The notes: generated by a model not told the origin, from the letters alone. 64,000 nt of DNA from Methanospirillum lacunae (GCF_003173355.1 NZ_QGMY01000002.1:868001-932000), one strand, 5' to 3'. Counted from the first letter of the stretch, positions 56,096 through 64,000 are shown. A program made the numbers and translations.

Positions 56096-56158
56096 AGAAG
56101 GCCCCGGGAGGTGAGACCTTCGTATCGTTCTTCGTGAAGGGAACCTCAGTGACCTTCT
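56096..56158 (-). ncRNA. Nested hairpin, structured leader candidate
   Basis: Three stems nest in 63 bases: AGAAGG/CCTTCT (56096-56101 with 56153-56158), GAGGT/ACCTC (56108-56112 with 56143-56147) and CCTTC/GAAGG (56117-56121 with 56136-56140). Read on the minus strand it follows a TATA-like box by about one promoter length and precedes the coiled-coil gene by 250 bases. It may be the folded start of that gene's leader or a separate small RNA. I know no matching RNA family. Confidence 0.4.
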
Positions 56159-56160
56159 AT

Positions 56161-56189
56161 CATTAAGAGAACTCTATATGCATTAAGAG
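56161..56189 (-). promoter_or_regulatory. TATA-like box flanked by CATTAAGAG direct repeats
   Basis: CATTAAGAG occurs at 56161-56169 and again at 56181-56189, a 20-bp step or about two helical turns. Between them is CTATATGC, which on the minus strand reads GCATATAG, a TATA-like box. Direct repeats bracketing a TATA box suggest an operator for the coiled-coil transcript. Confidence 0.35.
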
Positions 56190-56272
56190 TTTCGTAAAAT
56201 CTGCAAGGAGAAGAGTTAGGAAGTAGATGAAAAAGTATTGTGAGGATCTTGGCAGACTGTTAATACTCTTTC

Positions 56273-57445
56273 TTATTTAAAGTAGAAGATATCGGGACCG
56301 CTTGCAAGATCACATGCTGCAGATGGCATACGTGGCTTAATCCGGCCAACGTCTGGTGTTTTGGGTGCACGAATCTTTTGATCCATCTCTTCGAGCCTTA
56401 CACGGTATGGGTGCTTCGGTTGTGCGATGGCATCTCCATTCTTAACACCGGTCATGATAGCAAGCACGCGAACCTTACCTTCCATATCATTGCGGATTCT
56501 TGCTCCCCAGATGACATCCGCATGGGGATCAAGTTCATAGGTCAGGGACGATGCAATCTCTTCAGACTCTATCAATGTCAGATCACTGCCACCGGTGATA
56601 TGGATAAGTGCACCAGTAGCGCCACGGTAATCAATATCGAGCATCGGATTTGAAAGACACTCACGAACAACACTTTCAGCCTTGTTCTGTTGTTTTGACT
56701 CACCGACAAGCATTGTTGCGACGCCACCCTTACTCATTATTGCCCTGACATCTGCATAGTCTATGTTTATCAGGGATGGTTCGGTGATTGTTTCAGTGAT
56801 ACCTTTGACAGTCTCTCCGATCAACTGATCCATAACAGAGAAGGACTGAGCCAGCGGGAGATTTGGAACAAAACTCTTGAGCCTGTTATTGTCAAGCAGA
56901 ATGACAGAGTCACAGGACTTTGCCATGGCTTCAAGTCCGTCTTCAGCTCTTATCAGACGTGCTTTCTCAACATCGAATGGGTAACTGACCATACCAACAA
57001 CGATTGCACCCTGATCTTTTGCAATCTGGGCCACAACTGGCGCTGATCCGGTACCGGTACCTCCTCCCATACCAGCGGTGATAAAACAGAGATCAACAGA
57101 CTCGAGGAGAGTTTCAAGGGTCGGACGTGCCATCTCAGCAGCTTTTCTTCCGACATCCGGATATCCACCTGCTCCCAGACCCTTGGTAAGGCTCTTTCCG
57201 ATCAAAATCCGCTTGTCAGACTGGATCATGTCCAGATGCTGTTTATCGGTATTGATCGCAATAGTCTCGGCTCCTGAAACCCCCATGTTATGAAGCCGGT
57301 TGATCGTATTGTTCCCTGCACCTCCACAACCTATGATGACAATTCTTGGCTGCCCGTCAAAATCATCTTCATAGTTCTGCATGGAACATTTCATTTCCTT
57401 CTCGCGTTCGGAATTTATTACCGCGGCATTAATGATACTCTGCAT
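56273..57445 (-). CDS. ftsZ2: Cell division GTPase FtsZ (FtsZ2 type)
   Basis: This 390-residue tubulin homologue forms the division ring. The nucleotide-binding motif [10 protein letters not shown] lies near 122-131, with '[15 protein letters not shown]' at the start of the Rossmann fold and 'VWGARI' near the end. An N-terminal extension of about 30 residues ([18 protein letters not shown]...) and the phrasing of the core resemble haloarchaeal FtsZ2, which acts in constriction, more than FtsZ1. GAGGGGG lies 8 bases before the ATG. It starts 18 bases after the stop of the 56-residue CdrS gene, so they form one operon. Subfamily assignment is from memory of family sequences. Confidence 0.93.
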   Translation of the reverse strand: MQSIINAAVINSEREKEMKCSMQNYEDDFDGQPRIVIIGCGGAGNNTINRLHNMGVSGAETIAINTDKQHLDMIQSDKRILIGKSLTKGLGAGGYPDVGRKAAEMARPTLETLLESVDLCFITAGMGGGTGTGSAPVVAQIAKDQGAIVVGMVSYPFDVEKARLIRAEDGLEAMAKSCDSVILLDNNRLKSFVPNLPLAQSFSVMDQLIGETVKGITETITEPSLINIDYADVRAIMSKGGVATMLVGESKQQNKAESVVRECLSNPMLDIDYRGATGALIHITGGSDLTLIESEEIASSLTYELDPHADVIWGARIRNDMEGKVRVLAIMTGVKNGDAIAQPKHPYRVRLEEMDQKIRAPKTPDVGRIKPRMPSAACDLASGPDIFYFK

Positions 57446-57463
57446 ACTTAAATCCCCCTCAAT

Positions 57464-57634
57464 CTAAAATGACAGTTGATCACTGTCTGAGAGAATGCGG
57501 TTAGCCCGCTTCTCGATGAGCTCTCGAACGGCATCTCTGATGGCTTCAGAGATGGTGGGAAACTCACCGGCATCCACCATCTTCTCAAGCACGCTGATCT
57601 GCTGCTCTGGTAGTCTGATGGTGATACGTTGCAT
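57464..57634 (-). CDS. cdrS: CdrS-like ribbon-helix-helix regulator (56 aa)
   Basis: ATG at 57632-57634 to TAG at 57464-57466 gives 56 residues: MQRITIRLPEQQISVLEKM, then DAGEFPTISEAIRDAVRELI and a polar tail. The first strand (QRITIRLP) and the two helices are a textbook ribbon-helix-helix DNA-binding domain that works as a dimer. Size, sequence and position just upstream of ftsZ2 match CdrS, the haloarchaeal cell division regulator whose cdrS-ftsZ2 linkage is widely kept in euryarchaea. It should control division genes and possibly itself. At 56 residues it is easily missed. Confidence 0.85.
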   Translation of the reverse strand: MQRITIRLPEQQISVLEKMVDAGEFPTISEAIRDAVRELIEKRANRILSDSDQLSF

Positions 57635-57653
57635 GGTTGTTACCCTCAGTGAT

Positions 57654-57714
57654 CTGACATTTGTCAGTCACATGTCGGCTTAACGTCAGACATATGGGCG
57701 ACACCAGTCAGACA
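57654..57714 (-). promoter_or_regulatory. Operator-like repeats in the cdrS leader
   Basis: CTGACA at 57654-57659 and TGTCAG at 57662-57667 form an inverted repeat with a 2-base spacer. GTCAGACA appears twice, at 57685-57692 and 57707-57714, 22 bp apart (two helical turns). All share the core GTCAG/CTGAC. They lie between the TATA box and the cdrS ATG, where a bound ribbon-helix-helix dimer would block transcription. CdrS itself is the obvious candidate ligand. Confidence 0.5.
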
Positions 57715-57740
57715 CAACGAGATACACTTACTAGTATTCA

Positions 57741-57756
57741 TAGATATTTAAATTTT
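57741..57756. promoter_or_regulatory. Shared divergent TATA box for cdrS-ftsZ2 and cobD
   Basis: TATTTAAA at 57745-57752 reads TTTAAATA on the minus strand, an exact archaeal TATA consensus, placing the cdrS transcript start near 57722 with an 88-base leader. On the plus strand TTTAAATTTT gives a slightly weaker box with a start near 57778. The two transcription units therefore seem to share one small promoter block. Confidence 0.5.
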
Positions 57757-57821
57757 ACTTTTTGATTTTGGTTAAAAATCCCATACCTGTATATCTGGTT
57801 ACAACCAGAGATCTGCAGATA

Positions 57822-58829
57822 GTGGCAATCAGATTCCCTTGTTTGAATAAGGCAGTTCATGGCGGCAAAGGCGTAGAAATCAAATCACACGAAAAAAAGC
57901 AAATATTTGATTATAGTACCAGCCTGAATCCAATGCCCCCAAAATTAACCTGGGATGTTTCCATTGATGCAATACGAGACTACCCTGATGATCAATATAC
58001 ACATCTCAAGGAAACGATTGCACATCACCATGGTCGAAAACCTGAAGAAATATGTGTAGGAAATGGCTCTGCTGAGGTGATACGGACTCTCTGCCATACC
58101 ATGCTCAATGCGGGCAGCGTTGTAGAGGTTTCTCCCCATACTTTTTCAGAGTATGCGCTTTCCTCAAAACTCGCAGGGGCAGAAGTAACCGAAAAAAGAT
58201 CGGCGCGAGTTGATCTGTCATTCGTATGTAATCCTGACAACCCTTCTGGCGTTCTGACACCACGGGATGAAATTTTAGAGCGATTAAATGATATAAAAGG
58301 GAGAGGGGGAATTCTTTGTGTTGATGAGGCATTCATCGATTTAGCTGATCCTCACGAGAGCGTATCAGACATACAGGATTGTGGCCTTTTTGTTCTTTGT
58401 TCCCTCACAAAGTCCTTCTCGATGGCAGGCGTCAGGTTTGGTTACGGAATTGGAGATCCGGATCTTATTGCGGCAATGGAAGTCATGCGACCACCCTGGA
58501 CGATAAATGCATTTGCTGAAGCGATGGCACTTCAGGCATTTGACCTCTTCAAGGATCTTGAACTCTCGCGGGCATACATAGCAGAAGAACGTGCAAGAAT
58601 TTGCAAAGAGGCAATCAGACTTGGCCTTAATCCCTCCCAGGCATCTGCCAATTATGTTCTCCTGGATATAGGGAGCGACAGTAAAGAATTCACCACCGCA
58701 ATGTTCAATCAGGGGATTCTTGTCCGGGACTGTAGATCATTTGGCTTTCCAACATGTATCAGAGTAGCAATCAGAGATCACGAAACAAATAACCGACTCC
58801 TGGAGGCTCTATCTATTTGCTTGCGTTGA
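57822..58829 (+). CDS. cobD: L-threonine-O-3-phosphate decarboxylase (CobD)
   Basis: This PLP enzyme makes (R)-1-amino-2-propanol phosphate, the linker of cobamides. The frame opens at a TTG at 57762, but that lies upstream of the likely transcript start. A GTG at 57822 or TTG at 57843 (MNKAVHGGKG) is more plausible, so the start is uncertain. An N-terminal HGG, 'FDYSTSLNPMPP', 'CNPDNPSGVL' and the PLP Lys in SLTKSFSMAGVRFGYG identify the CobD/HisC group. HGG and the neighbouring cobY (12-base overlap) favour CobD over histidinol-phosphate aminotransferase. Confidence 0.78.
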   Translation: MAIRFPCLNKAVHGGKGVEIKSHEKKQIFDYSTSLNPMPPKLTWDVSIDAIRDYPDDQYTHLKETIAHHHGRKPEEICVGNGSAEVIRTLCHTMLNAGSVVEVSPHTFSEYALSSKLAGAEVTEKRSARVDLSFVCNPDNPSGVLTPRDEILERLNDIKGRGGILCVDEAFIDLADPHESVSDIQDCGLFVLCSLTKSFSMAGVRFGYGIGDPDLIAAMEVMRPPWTINAFAEAMALQAFDLFKDLELSRAYIAEERARICKEAIRLGLNPSQASANYVLLDIGSDSKEFTTAMFNQGILVRDCRSFGFPTCIRVAIRDHETNNRLLEALSICLR

Positions 58830-59410
58830 TTATGGCAGGGGGAAGGGGAAGTCGGCTTCAAATGGGGGAAAAAGGACTTGTCCGGCTTTGTGACAGACCA
58901 TTGATCGATTATGTCATAACTGCTCTGGAGGATGCGGGAGTTGAACAAGTGGTAGTGACAACACCCTCCACCCCATATACTGCCAATTACTGCAGAGTCA
59001 GGGGAATCGATCAGGTTTGCACGGAAGGCAAAGGATATGTTGAAGATATTATTGAAGCAGTGAATATCCTGAATGAAATAGGCCCAATTCTGATAGTTTG
59101 TGCTGATATTCCAGGTCTGACGAGTGATCATGTCAATTATATTCTATCCGGCTATAAAACCGGAGGAAAGCCTGCCTGTTCAGTCTGGATTCCTGCTCAT
59201 TTGTTTGAAAAGCAGGGTTGTATTACCCAATTTACCCAGGAAACTTCCGGCATTCAGGCAGCTCCTGCTGGGATTAACATACTCCTCGGAGAATCCATAG
59301 AACAGGAACAGGAAGAACATTGTATTCTGATTGAAGATCCGGCACTCACGTACAATGTCAACACCCGGTCTGAACTAAAAGCAGCAGAAGAATTTTTTTC
59401 ACATTTATAA
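58817..59410 (+). CDS. cobY: GTP:adenosylcobinamide-phosphate guanylyltransferase
   Basis: This 197-residue nucleotidyltransferase has the glycosyltransferase-A-like start LALIMAGGRGSRLQMGEKGL, binding GTP, and 'ILIVCADIPGLTSDHV', the metal-binding aspartate strand. Archaea use CobY in place of bacterial CobU to attach GMP to adenosylcobinamide phosphate. It overlaps cobD by 12 bases. Methanogens need cobamides for methyl transfer, so both genes fit the metabolism. Confidence 0.9.
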   Translation: MLALIMAGGRGSRLQMGEKGLVRLCDRPLIDYVITALEDAGVEQVVVTTPSTPYTANYCRVRGIDQVCTEGKGYVEDIIEAVNILNEIGPILIVCADIPGLTSDHVNYILSGYKTGGKPACSVWIPAHLFEKQGCITQFTQETSGIQAAPAGINILLGESIEQEQEEHCILIEDPALTYNVNTRSELKAAEEFFSHL

Positions 59411-59476
59411 CAACTGATTTTAATTTTTCTCTCGTAATGACCGAATCATGATAAGCCCGCAGAGCAAAGATCTTTC

Positions 59477-60715
59477 ATGAGTTTCTCCCGTGAGATTGAA
59501 CTCGACGGGCATATTATCGATTCAGGAATCGTAGAGAATGTCCTTGACACCATCCTAGATATGGGTGGCGATTTTGAGTTCCTGGTATTTGAAGTTGGGA
59601 AGAAAAAGACTGATAAAAGTTATGCCAAAATTCGTATCAGTTCTGATAATTGCGACAAACTGGATGGAATTGTAAGCCGGTTGCACCGGCATGGTGCTCG
59701 TCTGGTGGAGGTTGCAGAAGTAAGTCTTGTTCCTGCAGAAGGCGAACGGATAGTCCCAAAAGGATTCTATTCAACAACAAATTATCCTACAGAAATCAAG
59801 TATTCCGGAGGATGGATCCAGGTTGAGAAGATCGAAATGGACTGTCTCATTGTGGTCAACCCGGATGAAAAACGGGCCATCTGCACACCAATGGATAAAC
59901 TCAGGCAGGGCGATCTTGTTGTTATGGGAGAACTCGGAGTAAAAGTGTATCCTCCAGAGCGATCCCGTGACCACAATGAATTTGAATTCATGGGAGGAGG
60001 AGTATCATCAGAACGCCCAACCGAGACAATAATAGCCAAAATTGCTAAAGAGATGGTGGAACTTCATCAGCGGGGAGGAAAAGTAGCACTTGTTGGTGGT
60101 CCTGCCATTATTCACACCGGTGCGGCTGGTGCCTGTGCTGCATTAGTGCGTGAAGGATACATCAATGTTCTCTTTGCTGGCAATGCTCTTGCCACTCATG
60201 ATATAGAGTACAGTTTATACGGAACTTCCCTTGGCATGAACATCAAGACAGGGGACCTAGTTTCTGCCGGCCACAAAAACCACCTGTACGCAATAAGTGA
60301 AGTTATGAGAGCCGGATCCATCCGTGCAGCAGTGGAGACCGGAGTTGTCCGATCAGGTATCATGTATGAATGCATCAAAAACAATGTTCCTTTCGTCCTG
60401 GCAGGATCAATCCGTGATGATGGGCCATTACCGGATGTAATTTCTGATGCTCGGATAGCACAGGATGAGATGCGGAAATATGTTCCAGATATCGGCATGG
60501 TGCTGATGGTTGCAACCATGCTTCATTCAATAGCAGTCGGAAACTGCCTGCCAGCATATGTCAGAACAATCTGTGTTGACATCAACCCTTCAACAGTCAC
60601 GAAACTGATGGACCGGGGAACCATGCAGGCAATTGGAATAGTAAGTGATGCCGGAGCATTCATTCCGATGCTTCTCAGACAGATCAGGTTAATGACCGGT
60701 CAGTCGGAAGAATAA
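59477..60715 (+). CDS. TIGR00300/LOR-SDH family protein, ornithine cyclodeaminase type
   Basis: This 412-residue protein has the LOR/SDH N-terminal domain ('EIELDGHIIDSGIVENVLDTI', about 4-95) and a Rossmann-type second half with 'KVALVGGPAIIHTGAAGACAALVR' near 197-220 and 'LFAGNALATHDIEYSLYGTSLG'. In Methanococcus and some cyanobacteria this family converts ornithine to proline with NAD, unlike the mu-crystallin-type ornithine cyclodeaminase. It would provide proline in a methanogen without ProABC. The gene follows cobY after 66 bases and converges on the radical SAM gene, with 10 bases between the stops. Confidence 0.82.
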   Translation: MSFSREIELDGHIIDSGIVENVLDTILDMGGDFEFLVFEVGKKKTDKSYAKIRISSDNCDKLDGIVSRLHRHGARLVEVAEVSLVPAEGERIVPKGFYSTTNYPTEIKYSGGWIQVEKIEMDCLIVVNPDEKRAICTPMDKLRQGDLVVMGELGVKVYPPERSRDHNEFEFMGGGVSSERPTETIIAKIAKEMVELHQRGGKVALVGGPAIIHTGAAGACAALVREGYINVLFAGNALATHDIEYSLYGTSLGMNIKTGDLVSAGHKNHLYAISEVMRAGSIRAAVETGVVRSGIMYECIKNNVPFVLAGSIRDDGPLPDVISDARIAQDEMRKYVPDIGMVLMVATMLHSIAVGNCLPAYVRTICVDINPSTVTKLMDRGTMQAIGIVSDAGAFIPMLLRQIRLMTGQSEE

Positions 60716-60725
60716 AAAGTTGTTT

Positions 60726-61712
60726 TTATCCAGTCAGAGGCATGGCATAAGGATGTTCATGTTCCATAATGAACTCCCATTCTTTTTTACACCCACATGA
60801 CATTTCAAGGACTGAACGGATAAGTTCCTGATCTCCATTGAGATTATATTCGCGAATAGCATCAAGAATCATCTGATCACAGGTCCCGCAATTATGTGCT
60901 CCCCGTTTCTGTCCTCCTCCAAGTGGATCACATGTGATATGGACCGGAGCATCTGCTAAAACCTTAGCAACACTCCAAAGGTATGGTGGCCTGTATGAAC
61001 CCTGACGCCAGAGTCGTTCAACGAGAGTATGGCGCTGAACAGAACAGGGATTCATTGATATTAGATCAGTATAGGGCAGGATCTCTTTTATCGAAGATAC
61101 CATATCCTCGTATGCTTCACGTTCAGAGACATATGCGGGTTTATAGAGAAGATATGTCTTTACAAGCCCGCCTGCCCGCCTGATATCTTCTGCTGCAGTA
61201 ATATACTGTGAAAAGGAAAGACCCTTATCAATACACTTTTCTCTGATAAGATCAGATGAAGTCTCAAGCCCGATTGCAATGATAAGGCCTCCCTGTCCGG
61301 ATTCATTCTTTAACAAATCCACATAGGATGCAACCTTTTCATAATCCACATAATCCCCACGGCATTCTACTGTTAGAGTTCTACCCTTGCATAGATCAGC
61401 GATTCGTTCTCTAACAACAGGTGGGACCTCCTGATCATCAAAAAAAGTTCCCGAAGTATAGATCTTTACAAGTTTTGGATCATGTTCAGCGATGTTTGTA
61501 GCAAGAACTTCAATCTGCTCAATCATGGCACCTATCAGTTCTTGCACTGTCAGATCATGGTACCGTTCATGCCGGTACTGACACATCAGGCACCGGTTCC
61601 AGGAACATCCGCCTGATCGAAGGATAACAGTAACACTATTCAGAATTTCATCTAGAACACGGTCTGAGCCGGTCCATAACGCTATTGGAGTATTCTTCTG
61701 CTCTTTTTTCAT
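60726..61712 (-). CDS. Archaeosine radical SAM protein (RaSEA-type)
   Basis: This 328-residue protein carries a radical SAM cluster site C36-SWNR-C41-LM-C44, a CX4CX2C spacing, in 'RSGGCSWNRCLMCQYRHERY'. Further motifs are 'KIYTSGTFFDDQEVP', 'VECRGDYVDYEKV' and 'IAIGLETSSDLIREKCIDKG'. Late Cys (CGTC, MSCGCKKEW) may bind metal. RaSEA cleaves the ArcS product preQ0-lysine to archaeosine at tRNA position 15, a base found only in archaea. No ArcS gene is in view. It is monocistronic. Confidence 0.85.
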   Translation of the reverse strand: MKKEQKNTPIALWTGSDRVLDEILNSVTVILRSGGCSWNRCLMCQYRHERYHDLTVQELIGAMIEQIEVLATNIAEHDPKLVKIYTSGTFFDDQEVPPVVRERIADLCKGRTLTVECRGDYVDYEKVASYVDLLKNESGQGGLIIAIGLETSSDLIREKCIDKGLSFSQYITAAEDIRRAGGLVKTYLLYKPAYVSEREAYEDMVSSIKEILPYTDLISMNPCSVQRHTLVERLWRQGSYRPPYLWSVAKVLADAPVHITCDPLGGGQKRGAHNCGTCDQMILDAIREYNLNGDQELIRSVLEMSCGCKKEWEFIMEHEHPYAMPLTG

Positions 61713-61846
61713 AGAAAGAACCGATTAAGTTGTATTACTCCCGATCAAAACCGGAAAGTTATTACTCATACTATGTAAAGACCAACAATATATTAGGTCG
61801 TGCCGGTGAAATATATTCAGCTAATCATTTTGGAGGCGATTAGGAC

Positions 61847-63127
61847 GTGATTCCCCGGCATTTTTACATAATATCAGTAGTATTTCTTGTTCTGGTCCTT
61901 TTCGGGACCAGCACTGTATCTGCATATTATCTCACTCTAGACGCTCCTGGAGAAGTGAGAGTAGGGCAGCCTATAACAGTAACTGGATCAACAAATGTCC
62001 CCCCACCCGATAAAATAGATGTGGTTCTTTCATTGTCATCGAATATTCCTGTAGAAAAGGATCGCAAATCAGTAGCAATTACAGATAAGGGTGATACCAG
62101 TTTTAATGTTACATTTCAAACAACCGGATATGAAAAAGGCAACTATAAAGTGGAAGCCCTTTCTCAAACCCTGCGGGATTTTTCAGCAGGGTCACGAAAC
62201 CTGAGGGTTGTAAAACTTACAGATCGGTCTGACATTGTAAGGTTCTCTTCTCCGATGTTTCAGGATTTTGATGGTACTCTCAAGATTGAAACAAGGATAC
62301 AGGGATACGAGGATAACGCAATCCAAATTCAGGTTCAGAAAGATAATACAACAGTGTTCGGTCCAGAATCAGTTCCTGTCAGCCGCGGGTTGATGAAGTA
62401 TGAACTTCCAATCAAGGAACCTGGAACATATGTAATTACATTCAATGATTCGAAGGGATTCATTGGGACATACCCCGTGCAGGTTGGAGATGAAAAAACG
62501 GCTGTCACAGCAACACCAACTACAGAAGAGACAGAGGTACCCACAGTTCATCAAACAGAAAAAGCAACAGAGGCAAAAGTAAACCACACACCTACAACTC
62601 CTCAAGCTGAAAAGACTAAGAGTGTTGCTTCTCCTATTTCAGCAGAAACTACAATTCCTGATAATAAGTCAAGCGATAAACCGATTCCAATAGAAGGGAT
62701 CAGTACAACTGCACCAGCATCACGTGATTCACCCGCATACATTCTGGTTACAGTAAAGCAGGCACCTGTCACAATATCAACATCCTCTGATGATGACTGG
62801 GTTTTGGAATATAAATTGAACCAGGGCTCAGCATCCGTAAAAGTAAACGATAAAGGAAGTGGATCACCTGAACAGGTGAAAATTACTGAATCTACACCGG
62901 AGATCTACCTTAAGGTATATCCCTACAGTTACAAGTCAACCGGTGATGTAACCATTACAGCCAGTAATGCAGAAACGGTTGGGCTCTCTGACAAGGCTGC
63001 ACAGGCTTTTGGCGCTCCCCCGAGATATGGAAATACCGGAACCCAGGAAGAGAAGAAATCACCAGCTCCTCTTGCAGGGGTTGTCTTAGGTCTCATCAGC
63101 GCTGCCTGGTTATTGCGGCGGAAGTAA
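61847..63127 (+). CDS. Cell-surface protein with C-terminal membrane anchor
   Basis: This 426-residue protein has a GTG start with GGAGG about 11 bases upstream. It has a signal peptide (about 1-28, TVSA), two beta-sandwich domains (about 30-125 and 128-215) and a long Thr/Pro/Lys linker (about 218-300) with sequons. A third domain (about 302-375) is followed by a spacer, 'SPAPLAGVVLGLISAAWLL' and RRK. The tripartite end (short motif, helix, basic residues) is like an archaeosortase or sortase target, but it lacks PGF, so the sorting enzyme is unclear. The N-terminal domain resembles DUF3821 proteins of Methanomicrobiales. Confidence 0.75.
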   Translation: MIPRHFYIISVVFLVLVLFGTSTVSAYYLTLDAPGEVRVGQPITVTGSTNVPPPDKIDVVLSLSSNIPVEKDRKSVAITDKGDTSFNVTFQTTGYEKGNYKVEALSQTLRDFSAGSRNLRVVKLTDRSDIVRFSSPMFQDFDGTLKIETRIQGYEDNAIQIQVQKDNTTVFGPESVPVSRGLMKYELPIKEPGTYVITFNDSKGFIGTYPVQVGDEKTAVTATPTTEETEVPTVHQTEKATEAKVNHTPTTPQAEKTKSVASPISAETTIPDNKSSDKPIPIEGISTTAPASRDSPAYILVTVKQAPVTISTSSDDDWVLEYKLNQGSASVKVNDKGSGSPEQVKITESTPEIYLKVYPYSYKSTGDVTITASNAETVGLSDKAAQAFGAPPRYGNTGTQEEKKSPAPLAGVVLGLISAAWLLRRK

Positions 63128-63268
63128 AATTTCTTTCCTTTTCTTTCTTATCTTTCAGCGTGAGAGTTTTTTTTGCAAATACAATAGGTCATTTTATTGC
63201 ATTTCATGGTTTTTTTCTTTAAGTATTAGAATACCTTTTTAAGAGTGAACTGCGACCTACTAGAGGGA

Positions 63269-63351
63269 GCCGAGGTAGTCTAGTCCGGGAAGGCGGTGGT
63301 CTTGAAAACCACTGGTGTTTCACCTCAAGAGTTCAAATCTCTTCCTCGGCG
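63269..63351 (+). tRNA. tRNA-Ser (anticodon UGA)
   Basis: Acceptor arms GCCGAGG/CCTCGGC pair. The anticodon stem GTGGT/ACCAC encloses CTTGAAA, reading TGA. The T arm is AGAG-TTCAAAT-CTCT, with a long variable arm (class II). CCA is not encoded and no intron is seen. The discriminator is G, as usual for serine tRNAs. Confidence 0.95.
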
Positions 63352-63498
63352 TTTTAGTTCTTTTTTGGATAACTATGAGAATGAGATATCCTGTTTTCGA
63401 GGATCTTAATAGAACCGCAGGATATTAATTTTCTTATATTTCTATCAAAATTCAGCAACACCCACTACATATTTACCGGTATCTGCTGAACTCCCTGT

Positions 63499-63987
63499 AT
63501 GAGGATTATTTTTTTTCTGATAATGGCAGCCAGTCTTTTATGTTCACCTTCATTGGCAGTTGACACATCGAACTGGATTAATGTAACATCTAATGCTGGA
63601 TTTACATTTCAGATGCCATCATACTGGGCAAATGATCCCATGGGCCAGACCACGGAAGTAATCAGGACTGATAAAAGTGATGCAGTCCTGCTCATATCAT
63701 ATGAACCGTTTAATGTTACTGGCACTGATATTGCAGAAAAAGATTTGAAACAGCATATCGAGAATGAAATGGCCAATGTAAAAGTAAACAAAGTTGATAC
63801 TATTGAAATTGAAAACCACAACATCACCGCGTCTGGAAATACATTAACCGGGACTATAATTACTGCCAGAGAGGAATTTTTAGATGATCATGTCAGACGA
63901 TGGATCTGCGAATTCACTGATGAAAATGCGGTAACAAAATATAAAAATACCTTATTAACGATTATAAACAGCACCAAATTTAATTAA
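63499..63987 (+). CDS. Secreted protein, PsbP-like candidate
   Basis: This 162-residue protein has a signal peptide (MRIIFFLIMAASLLCSPSLA) and then 'VDTSNWINVTSNAGFTFQMPSYW'. The 'GFTFQMPSYW' strand and the closing 'KYKNTLLTIINSTKF' helix are typical of PsbP/DUF1795-like exported proteins. Several N-x-S/T sequons occur. The plan is the same as the gene at 2655-3218. TACATATTTA near 63466-63475 is a TATA box about 26 bases before the ATG, so the transcript is almost leaderless. The stop lies 13 bases before the window end. Confidence 0.65.
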   Translation: MRIIFFLIMAASLLCSPSLAVDTSNWINVTSNAGFTFQMPSYWANDPMGQTTEVIRTDKSDAVLLISYEPFNVTGTDIAEKDLKQHIENEMANVKVNKVDTIEIENHNITASGNTLTGTIITAREEFLDDHVRRWICEFTDENAVTKYKNTLLTIINSTKFN

Positions 63988-64000
63988 AAAAGAATTTTTT

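Noticed and set aside
56030-56160. RNase P RNA or SRP RNA in the ftsZ/coiled-coil gap
   Set aside because: An ACAGAA string occurs on the minus strand near 56040, but the other RNase P conserved regions and the SRP tetraloop domain are absent and the block is too short.
1-64000. CRISPR array, prophage or complete insertion sequence
   Set aside because: No regularly spaced direct repeats of CRISPR size, no transposase, integrase or phage structural gene appears in any frame. Gene order looks like ordinary chromosomal backbone with accessory surface genes.

Overview
The window reads as chromosomal DNA of a methanogenic euryarchaeon, most likely from the Methanomicrobiales and probably close to Methanospirillum. 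The evidence is archaeal information-processing genes (TATA-binding protein, aIF1A, archaeal Ile- and Thr-tRNA synthetases, Asp/Glu-tRNA amidotransferase GatCAB, DNA topoisomerase I, a large Lhr-type helicase), the ether-lipid enzyme geranylgeranylglyceryl phosphate synthase, the archaeal cobamide enzyme CobY, an archaeosine radical SAM protein, tRNA genes without encoded CCA, TATA-box promoters and T-run terminators. The genus assignment is inference; no rRNA or methanogenesis operon lies here. I see no insertion sequence, CRISPR array or prophage.

Layout. 1-3.2 kb: the end of a TPR gene, three secreted or anchored proteins of unknown function, a small basic ORF and a possible palindromic mini-element. 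3.3-6.5 kb: ileS. 6.6-13.2 kb (minus): a tight six-gene envelope operon, MoxR ATPase - DUF58 - VWA protein - Gln/Ser-rich membrane protein - small Cys protein - DUF2207 protein. 13.4-18.4 kb: a 1662-residue secreted protein with a beta-propeller, seven PKD domains and a triplicated C-terminal module. 18.8-23.0 kb: an OB-fold RPA-associated protein, a phosphoesterase and an Lhr-type helicase, a probable DNA-maintenance operon. 23.1-32.2 kb: TBP, an acyl-CoA synthetase, tRNA-Leu(CAG), aIF1A, a secreted protein, a haem-type membrane protein, an aminotransferase, a single-domain response regulator, an ADP-forming acyl-CoA synthetase and a small Cys-rich protein. 32.2-42.3 kb: DinB, a GntP-type permease, two small proteins, a class I aldolase, an ABC exporter with one permease fused to a PrsW-like protease domain, an RDD protein and a secreted tandem-repeat protein.

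42.5-53.6 kb: tRNA-Leu(UAA), then a long co-directional run: asparagine synthase-like, gatC-gatA-gatB, topA, GGGP synthase, trmJ, dcd, thrS. 53.7-57.7 kb (minus): a DUF373 membrane protein, a COG1340 coiled-coil protein with a long structured upstream region, ftsZ (FtsZ2 type), and immediately upstream of it a 56-residue ribbon-helix-helix gene that I identify as cdrS. 57.8-60.7 kb (plus): cobD, cobY and an ornithine cyclodeaminase-type gene. 60.7-64 kb: the archaeosine radical SAM gene, a cell-surface protein, tRNA-Ser(UGA) and a last secreted protein.

Working together: cdrS-ftsZ forms a division regulator and division GTPase operon with operator-like repeats in its leader. The MoxR operon looks like an envelope chaperone or assembly module. 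GatCAB, IleS, ThrS, aIF1A and three class II tRNAs serve translation. The most unusual items are the ABC-permease/PrsW fusion, the cdrS leader repeats, the folded leader upstream of the coiled-coil gene, a haem-ligand membrane protein in a group usually described as lacking cytochromes, and the sequon-bearing 15-residue tandem-repeat protein.
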